Part shown: one piece after another, positions 10,514 to 21,699 of the stretch
Layout of the letters: each line of letters begins with the position of its first letter
Position numbering within the stretch: position 1 is the stretch's first letter
NCBI GenBank assembly: GCA_035222895.1
Contig: JAVYIG010000092.1
Location: forward strand, 806,001-870,000
Direction of reading: 5' to 3'
Length of the DNA stretch: 64,000 nucleotides
Source of the DNA: Strongylocentrotus droebachiensis
Taxonomy: Eukaryota; Echinodermata; Echinoidea; Camarodonta; Strongylocentrotidae
Notes under the pieces: generated by a model
Seen by the model: the letters and a program-made list of their open reading frames with translations, nothing else
Told to the model about the DNA's origin: nothing
Database searches by the model: none
Position numbers and translations under genes: made by a program

Positions 10514-10740
10514 ATTTAAAGGCTCAGTGTACTGAAATGATTAAAAAGACAAAATGGCCTTGCGCCCAACAACCTTGTTCAGTTTCTTCCTGTTTTTTAT
10601 ATATTTTTTTTTAAGTCAAAGAGAAGATGAGGAGTTCTCTGTATTCTTTTTGAAAAAACAATAAATCATCTAAAGTTGCACATGTGACAGTGGAGCAAAT
10701 GAGAGAAAAGATTTCTAAAAAATAAATTTAGATGCTATCA
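10514..10740. other. Possible TTAA-element fragment
   Basis: TTAAAGGCTCAGTGTACTG at 10514 resembles the end of the TTAA-flanked element at 39633 (TTAAAGGCACAG...). No inverted partner was found, so this is at best a fragment. Confidence 0.3.
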
Positions 10741-11400
10741 ATTGATCTTAACATCTCATGATGTCTTACCGGTAGTCCTTCTGGAGTATTTAAAATATGA
10801 GTATTACATATTATCATTGAAAAGCTGAGGATATCTGTTTTTAAACTAAAAGAGATCAATGAGGGTAAACTACTAAAGATTTTAAGCTGATAAGTAACAG
10901 GTGTACTCTTTTTTTTTATTGGGGGGGGGGCATTATTTTTGTAGGTACACGTATAATAAGAATGAACACTTACAGGAAGGGAGACAGATGGAGAGAGAGA
11001 GAGATTAAATACCGGGTATACAAGAAAATATCTCCTTACCAGTGAGGATGAAAAGATGAACATCAGTGGATTAATAAGAGAGAAAACTTTCTCCATATAC
11101 AATGTACTTTTCAATTCATAATATTCTGTCAAATTTTGTTTATTCTAATCTAGATGCATGCTACCTTGTTAGGAATGTGACAGTGAGAGAAAAATATCAG
11201 TGTTGCCAATTTAATGAAGTATCAAAGTTGATTCATATATCCCTATGGAAATGGTATTTTTCCCTGAAAGGATAATGAAAAAGAGAGAAGACTCAGTAAA
11301 CTTACCTATTTGGTTACAAAGATGGGACGACCAAATTATTTAGGCAAACCGCAGCAGGATGATGAATGAACAGCGACATGAAATGAGAAAAGAGAAGGGA
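10741..11400. other. Non-coding DNA with a G-run
   Basis: A T-run and G-run occur near 10910-10930 and a short GA tract near 10990-11004. The 134-codon minus-strand frame has no domain-like composition. Confidence 0.45.
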
Positions 11401-11404
11401 GGAA

Positions 11405-11680
11405 AAAAAATCCTGTTAATTTATGAATATTCATGACTCAACAAGGCCAGCGGGGGTTTCCAACGCAAGAGGAATTTCATGCATGGATAACTTTCCCCGG
11501 TAATATAACCTGCACTTTCATTGTTCAATATATTCATGAGTTAGAAAATGAAATTGACACGTGCTCTGCAAGCGCTTTTGTGAGGGAAAATTGTTACAGT
11601 CACACGTCCCTCCAAGAAAAGTCATCGTCGACCATCGCTGATGTCTGTGAGGGTTTCATGCCAATCTGAAATATTTTAAG
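11405..11680. promoter_or_regulatory. Candidate enhancer: POU palindrome overlapping AP-1
   Basis: ATGAATATTCAT at 11423-11434 is a perfect 12-bp palindrome of the type bound by POU-factor homodimers (MORE-like), and TGACTCA, the AP-1 consensus, overlaps its last base at 11434-11440. The next 240 bp are non-repetitive and GC-richer than the flanks. A 78-codon plus-strand frame (11433-11669) covers the patch but has no recognisable domain. If the protein and not the DNA is conserved, this could be an exon, which I consider less likely. Confidence 0.3.
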
Positions 11681-11689
11681 GCTTCATCT

Positions 11690-13080
11690 TGTCAAGAGGA
11701 AAGAGATGATATTTAGAGATCACTCCATTCCCTTACTTCTGATGGATATACTGATTATTTAAGTAGAGTAATGGAAGATGAGACAATGAGGGAATCATAT
11801 CATATCAGAGCATTCAAACTTACATTACTTAATGCTCAGTTTATGATATATTACTAGAGGCAGATGATTCTATTTAGATATCTCTGCTGAGAATCAGAAT
11901 AGCATGAGCTCTAAAAGAGTTGACACCTATCTGGCTTGATCTAAGCAGATAAATAATGTATCAAACATCTTGTTTGTCTCTTGAATCGTTACTCAAGCAT
12001 CTCATAAATGTATAATGTCTTTAAATAAAAGAATCTATTCCTGAAATTAGAATGTGACATTAAATCCAATTAAAGGAGAGAAAGAAAGAAATTATTAACA
12101 ATAACATTTCAAATGCCAATTCCCATAGATTTTTCTTGTTTCAGGTTAAAAATATAAATGATTAAAAGCATAATAAATTATATTTCTGACCATCAAAGCT
12201 ACTATTTTATTGGTAAACATACACAGTAATGTAGATGTGATAACAAGTAATGTGGGTACAAATTAAAAGTACCTTGAAAACAAAAAAACTTTCTGTATTG
12301 CATCAATTGTTTCATCTAATGTGTACTATTGGTGATTCTACACTTCTTGATTTTTTTCCTCTTTTAGTAAGTTTTAATTGGATTACAAGTCTCAAACAGA
12401 TTCTAAAGGCATCAAATTAATGGAAAGTCATTATCAATATTCTCAGACAACAAATATACAACATTCCTGTCATCTATCTTTAATATTTATTTGACCACAC
12501 AAAGTTCAAGGCAGACAGGAACCAACATGTCAAATGCCTTCTGACTGTGTTTGTAACAAAAAAACACGGCTTTCCAGGCAAAAGTAATATCAATTAATGT
12601 AAACTTTAATTAAAAAGCAGAGGAGCCCTTCAGTCCAATTCATCAAGCAACCGTTTTAATCAATTCTTCCTTTACAATTGAATTTAATTGTACATTTGAA
12701 AAGGAATCAAGCTCTGGTCATGGATTAATATTCTCTACTTCTATCAATCTTGTATTGGATTCAAGGGGAGATAAAGGACTTTTCAATGATGAGTTAGATA
12801 AGAGAATACAATTGGCTAGAGATCTAACCTTGGGGAACACCATAACATGCATTTGTTTCTTGGGTCTTTGTAATTAAAATATAGGTAAAAAGCTACCTCA
12901 TTTGGGGAAAACAATTTCCAGTTGAAATAGCTTGTATTTAAAGTGATATAGCAAAACTCTATATGTTTTGTTTTGCGATTTTGTTCTTCTTCTTCTCCCA
13001 ATGATTCATACAACTTTTAAAAAGTCATCATAATTTCAGTCATGTTCTGATAATGGAATAAAAGCATATATTTGTCATGT
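11690..13080. other. Non-coding AT-rich DNA
   Basis: About 1.4 kb with no open frame of note and no repeat structure. It is strongly AT-rich, with many TTAAT words. Confidence 0.5.
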
Positions 13081-13082
13081 CT

Positions 13083-13109
13083 TTCCTCTTCTCTCTCTGT
13101 CTTTCTTTC

Positions 13110-13146
<37 letters not shown>
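13083..13146. repeat. (CT)n microsatellite
   Basis: About 60 bp of CT units on the plus strand with occasional TT or GT interruptions. Confidence 0.9.
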
Positions 13147-13148
<2 letters not shown>

Positions 13149-13360
13149 TCTAAGAGCATAGAGACAAGTATATAATACGGTATGTGCTATATAAGAATTG
13201 AACATTATTATCGTTGTTATTCTTATATTGGTCTAAAGCAAAGTAATTATATTTACAGATAAAATCAATTATTAGATTCGGCATAGGACAGTGTACTTCA
13301 AGTCCCAATATTGTCTGTATGGAGTTAGGAAGGCATTTAGTCTATGTTTATTAAAGTACA

Positions 13361-13392
13361 CAAGTTAAACAGCCTTCTGGCTCCAAACAGAC
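13361..13392 (-). repeat. Short foldback family A, right half
   Basis: AAGTTAAACAGCCTTCTGGCTCC followed by AAACAGAC matches the right arm of the family (GAGTTAACACCCTTCTGGCT). The left arm is degenerate; GTTAGGAAGGCATTTAG at about 13324 is a possible remnant. Confidence 0.6.
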
Positions 13393-13507
13393 AACCTTAC
13401 GATCTTCTCCCAACTATGTAAATCATAGATGAAGATGAAGATTGACATTGTGTGACATGAGAGCTACAAGGGCATTAATTCATATATTTTGACATAGAGG
13501 TAATTGT

Positions 13508-13581
13508 CTAATCAGAACCAGAAGGGTGTTAACTCTGTGTTAAAGTATGTGAGTTAATGCCTTTCTGTCTCTCAACAGATT
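13508..13581. repeat. Short foldback family A, full copy
   Basis: The left arm ACCAGAAGGGTGTTAACTC (13518-13535) and right arm GAGTTAATGCCTTTCTGTCT (from 13551) are imperfect inverted repeats separated by about 15 bp, with ATCAGA and ACAGAT outside them. The copy is about 74 bp long. A second right-arm-like block (TTAACAGCCTTGCAGCTCTC) follows at 13581-13600. Confidence 0.75.
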
Positions 13582-14009
13582 TAACAGCCTTGCAGCTCTC
13601 AGCAGATAAACTATTACAAACAAATCATAATGGAATCACAAACAATACATCAATAAAGCTTCAATGCATTAGAAGGTTACTGGGTCACTCTGTGTCTAAT
13701 TACCACAGTTAATTAATTAACTAATTTGATGAGGGAATCGTATCAATGACACAGATATCTATTCATCCAAATTGAGATGCTTGATAAAGAGTGGACGGTG
13801 TTTACATATAGGGGTCGGTTCTCAATAAACAGATTTAGATAATGGAGACAATTTTATGAGCAAGAGGAAGGTTGTTGTGAAGCACATATGATAAGGATTC
13901 CAGAGATCTGTTGTTGGCTCAAATATGGATCTAAATTCTATTCTCAGCTATCAAATTCTTTACATTCTATATCAAAAAGTATTGTCTATTCATCTTCAAT
14001 ATCATCTTT

Positions 14010-14069
14010 TGGAACAAGAAGAGCATTAACACATTTACACATTAAATGCACTTCTGGCTGTGAACAGAT
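14010..14069. repeat. Short foldback family A, diverged copy
   Basis: The right arm TAAATGCACTTCTGGCTGTG then AACAGAT (14043-14069) is clear. The left arm (AAGAAGAGCATTAACAC) is degenerate. Confidence 0.5.
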
Positions 14070-14519
14070 TAATTTGCAAGAAGTAAACATTCAGGAGAAA
14101 TACATAAAGTAATAATCATTCATGACAATCTTGGAATAAATTGAAGTTCGTTTCATTGTACCAACCAAACTGTACACCATGAAAAAGATGCTCTAGCCTA
14201 GCAATAATGAACAGAAATGGCAATGAAATGTTAACATGGTAGAGATCAACATAAAGTATTTGCCTCCAAGGTTTAAACAATTAAGATTTTGGTCAGTCAC
14301 TTCACTAAAATTGTATTTTAGAGAAGAAAGCATCTCTATGAATGGAAAAATTGTTACAAAGCTCACCTGTAAAAAAACAATGTGAAACATAGAAATCTTG
14401 GTAGAAGAAGAAGAGAGAATTCAAATTTAAGGATCTGAAGAAAATTAATGTATGAACAAAATATTTTGGTCAATGCCATGCAAGTGTAGAGGAAGCTTAT
14501 TTCAAAGCACAATATCAGG

Positions 14520-14680
14520 AGTGGAAAGACCGCCTCCTTTATGGCATTGTGCGTGACTAGGCAGTGCAGGAATCGATTGTTCTCTGGTTCTTCTGCTTAA
14601 TGTTTGACCACGGTCACTGTCCATGGCCTGAGAGATGAGGAGAAATTAAAGACAGGGAAAGCCCAAAGGAAAGAATCAGA
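14520..14680. promoter_or_regulatory. Candidate cis-regulatory patch with everted nuclear-receptor half sites
   Basis: TGACC-AC-GGTCA at 14605-14616 places two GGTCA half sites back to back with a 2-bp spacer; it also contains the Runx-like word ACCACGG. A GAATCGATTGTTC block (ATCGAT, ATTGTT) lies about 40 bp upstream. The patch is GC-richer than its surroundings and has no open frame. The motifs are visible; their function is inferred. Confidence 0.25.
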
Positions 14681-14784
14681 TACGTTTAATTATCAGATGC
14701 CCCGATGCCATTAATAATCAACCTCCAACATCTTCATTCAGATGGGGATTGGAGAAAATAAAATAGATTCCAGGGATGCTTCAA

Positions 14785-15148
14785 GCTCAACTTTCTCTCT
14801 CTCTCTCTCCCCTCCCTCTCCCCCCTCTCTCTCTCTTTCTCTCTCTCCCTCTCACACCTATACTGGTCAATTTGTCCATCTGTCTCACACTCTTTACTTT
14901 TTCAACCTCTTTCTATTTCACTCTTGCCTTCCCTCAATTTAAAGAGTTCCAAGTTCTACTCTCCCTCTTTCCTTTCTGATCTCCCACTCTTGTTTCTCTA
15001 CAGTATATCTCCTTCTCTTTCTATTTTCCAACATTTTCCCTTCCCCTCCTTCCTTCTCTCTCCTTCTCTCTGTCTTTCTCTCACTCTGTCTCTCTCTTTC
15101 TCTTTGTCTCTCTATCATTCTCTCCTTCTTTCTTACTCTTTTGCTCCA

Positions 15149-15179
<31 letters not shown>

Positions 15180-15190
15180 ACTCTCTCTAT
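14785..15190. repeat. Polypyrimidine / (CT)n tract
   Basis: About 400 bp of T/C-rich plus strand with several pure (CT)n runs (14790-14850, 15050-15180). Four open frames over it are Ser/Leu/Pro translations of the tract. Confidence 0.88.
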
Positions 15191-15594
15191 CCTCCATTTT
15201 GTTATCCATTTCAATATAAACAATGCATGTAATCAATGCTTGCTCACGACTTATAATCAACCCTAATGACAGAGACTATCTTCTAAAGAGATTGTGCCTT
15301 TAATGTAAAGTGATATCTAGTCTTGTGGGTCTAACCATGACGTGGAAAGAATCGAAGAGCTCAACTCAAATCGACGTCAACAATTGAAGGACGTCTGAAA
15401 TATGAGTGAGTCGTCCTGAAAATTATGACCAGCAAAAACAAAAATATGTCTGGTTCTTGTTTTTCTGATTACTTACCATAACTAAATCTCCTTGTTAGTC
15501 TAATGTTACTTTGTAATAGTTCAGGTGGTCATAAGTTCAAGTTTTATTTTGTTTTTCTGAAAACAAAGTGGGAGTATATCAGGGCATGAAAGCT

Positions 15595-15692
15595 TTTGAC
15601 TCTCATAAGAAAGGTCCTGGGTTTGGATAAGGCATTCTACACAATTTTGTCCCTTCCAACCCAGGTGTATCAAATGGGTAAAATGATAATGC
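15595..15692 (+). mobile_element. SINE fragment (central domain)
   Basis: CTGGGTTTGGATAAGGCATTC leads through ATTTTGTCCCTTCCA to ACCCAGGTGTATCAAATGGGTA. The same order (GG-AAGGCA, TTGCCTCTC, ACCCAGGTGT-AAATGGGT) appears at 44760-44830 and, inverted, at 28752-28886 and 55181-55340. The tRNA-like head is not recognisable here. Confidence 0.6.
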
Positions 15693-16190
15693 TGGATATT
15701 AATTTATACTATACTATTATCAATGCAATATCTCCAGTGTTAAAAAGGTATAAGTATCAAGAAAGATGTCAAATAATTTGGCAGATTTGTGATTATGAGA
15801 GGGCCTTTATTCATAACAACAATAACAATTTAACTACTAAAGCAAATAACTTTTAATAGGCATACCACAATAATCATTTAAGAACACATCAATATGACAA
15901 ATCATCCAGGCCCATTCACCCCAACCACCCCCACAATAATTTCTTTAAAATGTTATGTGTTGGGAAGACCTCTAATAGTTTTATAGGGGCTAATGTTTCA
16001 TCGAGTCTCAGCACAAACAGAAGAGCATGAGTGATTTTGAAAGAGGTTTTCACGTCAACAACACATGGGCTGCACTACTATGGCACACAAATTTCAAGAG
16101 ACATATATTTTGTATCACAACAATTATTGAAGAATACAGAACTAAGGCAAAACAACGTCACGTTTCCCCACACTGATATATTTAAAAGTA
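15693..16190. other. Non-coding AT-rich DNA
   Basis: No gene is visible. A C-rich patch (CCCCAACCACCCCCAC) lies near 15919-15933. Confidence 0.45.
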
Positions 16191-16194
16191 TTAC

Positions 16195-16440
16195 TAAAGG
16201 CCTTAATGGTTTTGTCCAGGCCAAGGTCTCGTCAACTCATCCAAAGGCGCTAAAGGCCACTGATTGTCTAGGTTTGAATGGGCGGTGTTAGGATTGGCGC
16301 CTTCTCTATTGAATTTGCACGGTCAAGTGTCATGCCTGACGCAGTGCAGTACATAGCACGAAGCATCGTTAAACCAGGGAGCAAAGGTCGTATGGAAAAC
16401 ATGGCGTGTCATGAGGAGATACGATGGTGCTTGGTTGCTC
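16195..16440. promoter_or_regulatory. Candidate cis-regulatory patch
   Basis: A non-repetitive, GC-richer 250-bp patch with GGCGCC (near 16296), CACGGTCAAGTGTC and CTGACGCAGTGCAG words. The frame covering its first half (16031-16291) has no domain-like features. Offered because composition differs from the AT-rich flanks. Confidence 0.18.
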
Positions 16441-16560
16441 TGTTATGTGAATATTGACAATGTGCCTCAACATGAATAAACTTTGGAGTCATTTTTTATT
16501 TCTATAATTTGATGATAAAGAGAATATAAAATATATTTACATATGGTGTCATACTTTTCA

Positions 16561-16637
16561 TCTGATGATAACCAGAAGTGCATTAAATTTACATTCAGAT
16601 ATAGTGAGTAAAAGATATTTTGGCTTTTTAGCAGACA
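16561..16637. repeat. Short foldback family A, diverged copy
   Basis: The left arm ACCAGAAGTGCATTAAATT and right arm ATATTTTGGCTTTTTAGCAG are inverted and separated by about 25 bp. Ends TCTGATGAT/AGCAGACAA match other copies. Confidence 0.55.
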
Positions 16638-16639
16638 AT

Positions 16640-17120
16640 ACATGAATTACCAATGGCATATAGTGCAGAAATGTGCATCTTTCTAGCCAAGACTGTACAA
16701 AAAGTAACATATTTAAGAAATAAAATTTTGAAGTTGAGAAGAAATATTGTGAACAAGAAATTGAAATAAATAAAAATTAATTTTTCTGTTAAAGCCATGG
16801 TCAGCATTCACATATTTGTCATACGCTTTAATCTTATACCTACATTAAACCGAGTTATACACCAGAGTCTATATGCCCATACTAATATGAGGAAGGTTTA
16901 ATTATATGCATTGTTTGCCTACTACGGCTGCTAACCAAATATAGAACGAGAAATTGATTTTTCCAGTAGTCTAGTTTTCTGTTTTAGATGACTTCACTGA
17001 TTCCGCTGTCTGCTCAACAGACTGTAAAAAATTCAATATTTTCTGAGGTTACCGGCCGTTTGGCCTCAAGCTTTGAATCACACGTGATTAATGGTAATAC
17101 TTGATGTTGTCAACTGAAAA
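16640..17120. other. Non-coding AT-rich DNA
   Basis: No coding signal. The CACACGTGATTA word near 17079-17091 includes a CACGTG E-box. Confidence 0.4.
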
Positions 17121-17123
17121 TTG

Positions 17124-17186
17124 CCTGTTGACAGCCAGAAAGGTGTTAACTCTGTGTAAAAGGGTATTTTCTGGCTCTGAGCACTC
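17124..17186. repeat. Short foldback family A, full copy
   Basis: Left arm AGCCAGAAAGGTGTTAACTC (17133-17152); right arm TTTTCTGGCTCTGAGCACTC from 17167. Arms are inverted with a spacer of about 15 bp. Confidence 0.75.
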
Positions 17187-17199
17187 AAAATTAAAACAT

Positions 17200-18360
17200 T
17201 TAAGTTGTGTATAGATTTAACATACAGTCATTGAAAGAAAAAAAAGAAAATTTCAGAATAGGTAATATTATAAACTTACTGTTTCAAAACAAAAAAAATC
17301 TATATCTTCCTTGTTATTGTTGTTCCTAAAACTGTAAATGCAGTGATGGCATGCACACCAATAAAAGTGGCACTATTTATTTAGATGAAGGAATGAATGT
17401 TTCACTATGTTTCTATTGTGGCTTCCTTAACACCCTGGAGTTTGTGCCTAAGACATACCTTTCATCCAACAAATACCATGGCTAAGATAACTTGGGATGA
17501 AACCGATAGGAAATGCATGATGAAGGAAATTGTGTTCACCTTTAATGGGATAGTATCCCTGGTAATATAAGAAAGCAACTGCAGTAATGCTCTGGGTGTG
17601 TCTGAATCAGACATATCAGCTGCTAATTAAAAGCCCAAAGGGCAGTAACTAATATGAATTATGGTAACAGTAAACAAAAAAAATTGATGAAATTTGAATG
17701 TAACAGCATGAGATAAATGTTGCTTGTTCAAATTAACATACTTGCAAAGCGTGTATGTACCAAGCTACGGTTGCATATCAAATACAGCTGTGCCAAATTA
17801 ACATTTGCATGACAAGCAAACGCCTCCAAAATAGCACCACAGCTGAACATAAAAGAACAATTTTATGAGCAATTCATGCTTCAAATTTCTATTATCTTAA
17901 AAAACATAGATGAGAGAGAACACTTTTGGTGCCTTCAAATTATTTTGGACACAGTACCTGCACTTGCCATTCTTTTATTATGTAAAATGGTTTATTTTTC
18001 TATAGTGTTTTGTTCGTTTATGTGTTTATTTGTTTGTTTGTATTTTTTTTGGTTTTTGCTGGTAATGGTTTGGTGTGTCATATCTGAAAAGTCTTCTAAT
18101 TTGGTTTCCATCAAATTTACTTTAGAAGCATAATGCATGATTTGCATCAACATATTCAAGACAAGAGAAATATTCTGCAAACCCAAATTGAATTTGAAAC
18201 CAGTGCCACTGTGGGTTAATCTCAATACATTTCTGTTGCCAAAGAAAATATCCAGAAGCGGGTTGAGATATGATAAACTGACTAGAAAAACGCCATCTCT
18301 TATTGAATATTCCACTGTCGTTCGTGATAAGGTTAATACATGTAATCTTACAATCGGGTT
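17200..18360. other. Non-coding AT-rich DNA
   Basis: Open frames at 17876-18133, 17992-18315 and 18137-18394 overlap on both strands and have no recognisable domain. Confidence 0.45.
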
Positions 18361-18364
18361 GCTA

Positions 18365-18560
18365 AAAAGGCGGCTTGTTTTAACCCTATTATGAAGAAAA
18401 TGGAATGAAAGGAGTGGGTTTCTACCGGTATCGCCTCGTTCAATCTAGTTACAAAATGGAATAAATATAAAGGAAGCATGGCGCTGATGCAGTTTGCATG
18501 TGACCTGCATATCATTACTTATCAAAGTACGTCTACTCTAATTCAAGTTGGGTATCTAGC
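18365..18560. promoter_or_regulatory. Candidate cis-regulatory patch with octamer-like word
   Basis: GATGCAGTTTGCATGTGACC near 18487-18506 contains TTTGCAT, close to the POU octamer ATTTGCAT. AAATATAAAGGAAGCATGGCG lies just upstream. The patch is non-repetitive and lacks an open frame. Confidence 0.18.
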
Positions 18561-19900
18561 TCTCATATGGAATCATATCTCTCTTTTTGTATTACCGTAA
18601 CCTGATTATGTTCAGCATATACTGAAAAATATGAACCTTCTCTTTGAATCATGAGCACCAATCACTTTCAAATCGCGCTTGAAATAAATGTGAAAAACAT
18701 CTCTGTTTGCTGCTTCATCACTACCATACATGCTGGTAGGGGAATTATATTGACTCATTTTCTTCTAAAGATGACCCAACCCATTCCAAATTATATCCTT
18801 TATTTGGTTCTTTTGATTCCTTGACCTCTTCCTCTGAAACCATCTCCTCTCTAACAACATAATTTCATCTGCTTTTTTTCTCTTTTTAAAATATCATTTT
18901 CCAAAAGGACAATGATGCCATGAACTACAGCAAAATTATGCTAATATTATCTATGATAATGAAAAAATTTGAAGGAAAGTAATAAGCGACTACAAAGAAA
19001 CACATGTATAGTACTGTAGACAATCTAGCTGAGTGAATATATTGAAAGAATACAATGATTATTGGAAACGCTTCTGTGTCTTTTAACACCAGAATTATGT
19101 TCACCAAATTTGTCTTTTGGTACTTTATGAAAATGCAGTCCCTTTCTAGACAAATACTGTAGAATTCAAGAACAATACCACTGCCTCATTTGAGGTGTAT
19201 AACCATAAATGCCAATTTAAATCCTGAATTTGAAGGCATAAATCTAATTTCCTAGCACTTAATACCTCGTTGATTCTCATTTCAATGCATCCGTGATTGG
19301 ATTACAAACAAAGTGCTATCAGTTTTATGGAGAAGATTATAGTAAGCAGATTAAAAAACACCAACACTTGCAAAGTAATCAGTATGTACAGTGTCGGCAG
19401 CATTTATCAGAAAGTTCAGATCACTAGGGATTTGAATGCCACAATAGCCATCGTTTTAAAGCATCATCGTAAAAAAGCGAAGCGAAATATTGAGGTAAGG
19501 GTTTTCTAATGAGGTAGACTTGTAATTTCAAATGCAAACAAGTGCCAGATAGCGATGTGAAATGATATGGATCGAATGAAAAATACTGGATTTCAATAAA
19601 GGATTTCTTTAGCCAAATGAATATGGCATACATCATATTTGAAATATAGGTTTTGTTTTTGGATGCATATCAGTATGTGAGTAATTGATGATTTATAAAC
19701 AGCTGACATATAGAAAGTCTCTGATATTAAATCTTAACAAAGAATATTTGAATGAAATATATATGTATATACATTTGTGACACATGGTTTTCTTTTGTTA
19801 TGCATGCACTTATGACAACGTGAGTAATTGATTATTTTAAAAGCAACTGATAAACAGCAAGCTAGCCTTTGCTATCATATACTTGACAGTGTATGCCACT
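18561..19900. other. Non-coding AT-rich DNA
   Basis: About 1.3 kb without a credible gene. A short AT palindrome-like run (ATATATATGTATATACAT) occurs at 19757-19774. Confidence 0.45.
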
Positions 19901-19939
19901 TAGCATTATTTAGAGCCACATCTCTCTCTTGATTCAGTT

Positions 19940-20190
19940 ATCATTCCATATGCATCAAGCGTGCCCACTCGACACAAGCAGCCCCCTCTATAAATACACT
20001 CTCTCGTACTTTGCATTTATGATGGCAGCCTGGTAGTCAAAATATTGATAACTGGCAGGGTAAATTTGATTCCGCGTACCACTTTTTCCGGCGCTCTTCC
20101 ATCCGTCATGTTTTGATGAAGGAGGCGTCTTTACCCTCGTGACTGACTCTCGTTCCTTTTAAAGGCTTGTTGATACAGTATAAGATTGCC
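19940..20190 (+). promoter_or_regulatory. Candidate TATA-containing regulatory patch
   Basis: TATAAATA at 19989-19996 sits in a C-rich setting (GCCCCCTC before it, CACTCTCTCGTAC after it). The following 150 bp are GC-richer than the flanks. No downstream reading frame is identifiable, so promoter function is speculative. Confidence 0.2.
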
Positions 20191-20539
20191 ATGATAAAGA
20201 TGAGAGTGATGGTGTAGTTGTAATGACGACACTTGTATGTCAGGGGTTTAGAGCTGTGTTTTTCTAGCTCTGCACCTGAATGTTTTTATTCACGAGTAGC
20301 TAGTGGGAATAACAACAATGTTCTGAACTACGTCATCTTGTACTTCTCTTCACATATCTTCTAGAAAAATTTCTGCAACATTTTCAATGTCAAATCTCTT
20401 TGATATGATTGGACATTTGCCTTCTTATCTGAAAGTTGTTTACTTCTTGTATAGACTGTAAAATTAATAAATCAAACATTTTGAGAAAATATCTGCAAAA
20501 TTTGCACAATTGTGAATTCCCATGATATTCCACACTGCC

Positions 20540-20644
20540 ATATCGTCGCTGTTTTCACGAAGTGACGGTAGTGAAAAAAAATTGCATTCACTTTGCGTTA
20601 CGATTTTCCTCACTACTGTCACTTCGTGAAAACAAGGACGATAT
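20540..20644. repeat. Strong 105-bp hairpin (32 of 35 arm bases paired)
   Basis: The left arm at 20540-20574 begins ATATCGTCGCTGTTTTCACG and continues AAGTGACGGTAGTGA. The right arm at 20610-20644 is its reverse complement with three differences. The loop is about 35 bp and itself partly self-complementary. It could be a tiny foldback transposon or a structured RNA precursor. Both arms start and end with ATAT, compatible with a TA-type duplication, but this is not provable from one copy. Confidence 0.85.
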
Positions 20645-20649
20645 ATTCC

Positions 20650-21650
20650 TTAAAATGTATTCTATCTGAAGGGTCTTAAATTCTCACATAAATTGTAAAT
20701 TTCATCCAATGCCATTGTTCACATTTTTCTTCTAATATTAAATCTGTTTTTTCATTCCCCTACCAAAATACTGATATCAATCTTATCTGAGAGTTTGTTC
20801 TTGTTTGCTTCTCCCAAAAGCTGCAAATTTGACCTCATACCAATGTTTAGAGATTGTAACTTATAACAATTTCTGCATCATTTGCATCATCAATCCTATT
20901 TAGATGATGTACTCTTTGATAATCTTTGTACAAACGAAAGATCATCAATCTACTAACGGCAGAATATTTTGAGGAAACTAATCTAATCTGAGGAGTCTTT
21001 ATTAGAGTCTCATAACCGCTTCAATCACATAGCAAGTGCCAATAGCTCTCGCAAGGCGGCAGGGCAATATTTCTCAATGGATTATATACATGAACACTAT
21101 ATTTTCACACATATTTCTCTAGAGATTACATTCCCTACACCCAATATTATCTCAGCTTAGTATAAAAATACAATCTCTGATATATGTGCAAACACTATTC
21201 ACATATTCCTCTATGGAATACATTCACTACAGCCAATAATATCATCCCTAAATCTCAGCTTAGTAAGAAAATACAGATATGACACTATCTACTTGACATT
21301 TTGTGAGCATATTCCCAGGATAATTCAGTTGCATCGTGCATATTTTAGAAATTAGCTTTAGAGAAGATTTCCTTGAGGTTATTTTTTGACAGTTCTCCAA
21401 ACGTCAATATTGTGGCAGATTTTTGAAGATGTCTAATTCTCTAATGAGTTAACTTTCTAGAACATATCCAGGCCGTATGTCTACAACTGAAAAATAAGTT
21501 CATAATTATCCACAAATTTCACTTTGAGAGGAATAATTGTTCTAAGTCTTTTGTTTCATGTTATTACATTATTGTCTTTATCAATTTAGATTTATTCTTA
21601 AACACAGCTTCCAGACTCGAAACCTTTGTGAACTCTTCCATTTAATGTCA
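20650..21650. other. Non-coding AT-rich DNA
   Basis: No gene visible. Paired phrases near 21135-21150 and 21225-21260 (ACATATTTCTCTAGAGATTACATTC versus ACATATTCCTCTATGGAATACATTC, each followed by CTACA.CCAATA) indicate a diverged local tandem duplication of about 100 bp. Confidence 0.5.
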
Positions 21651-21699
21651 GCTTGAAGCTCAAATATATTCATTCCATCATTGATTCATCACCGATGGG

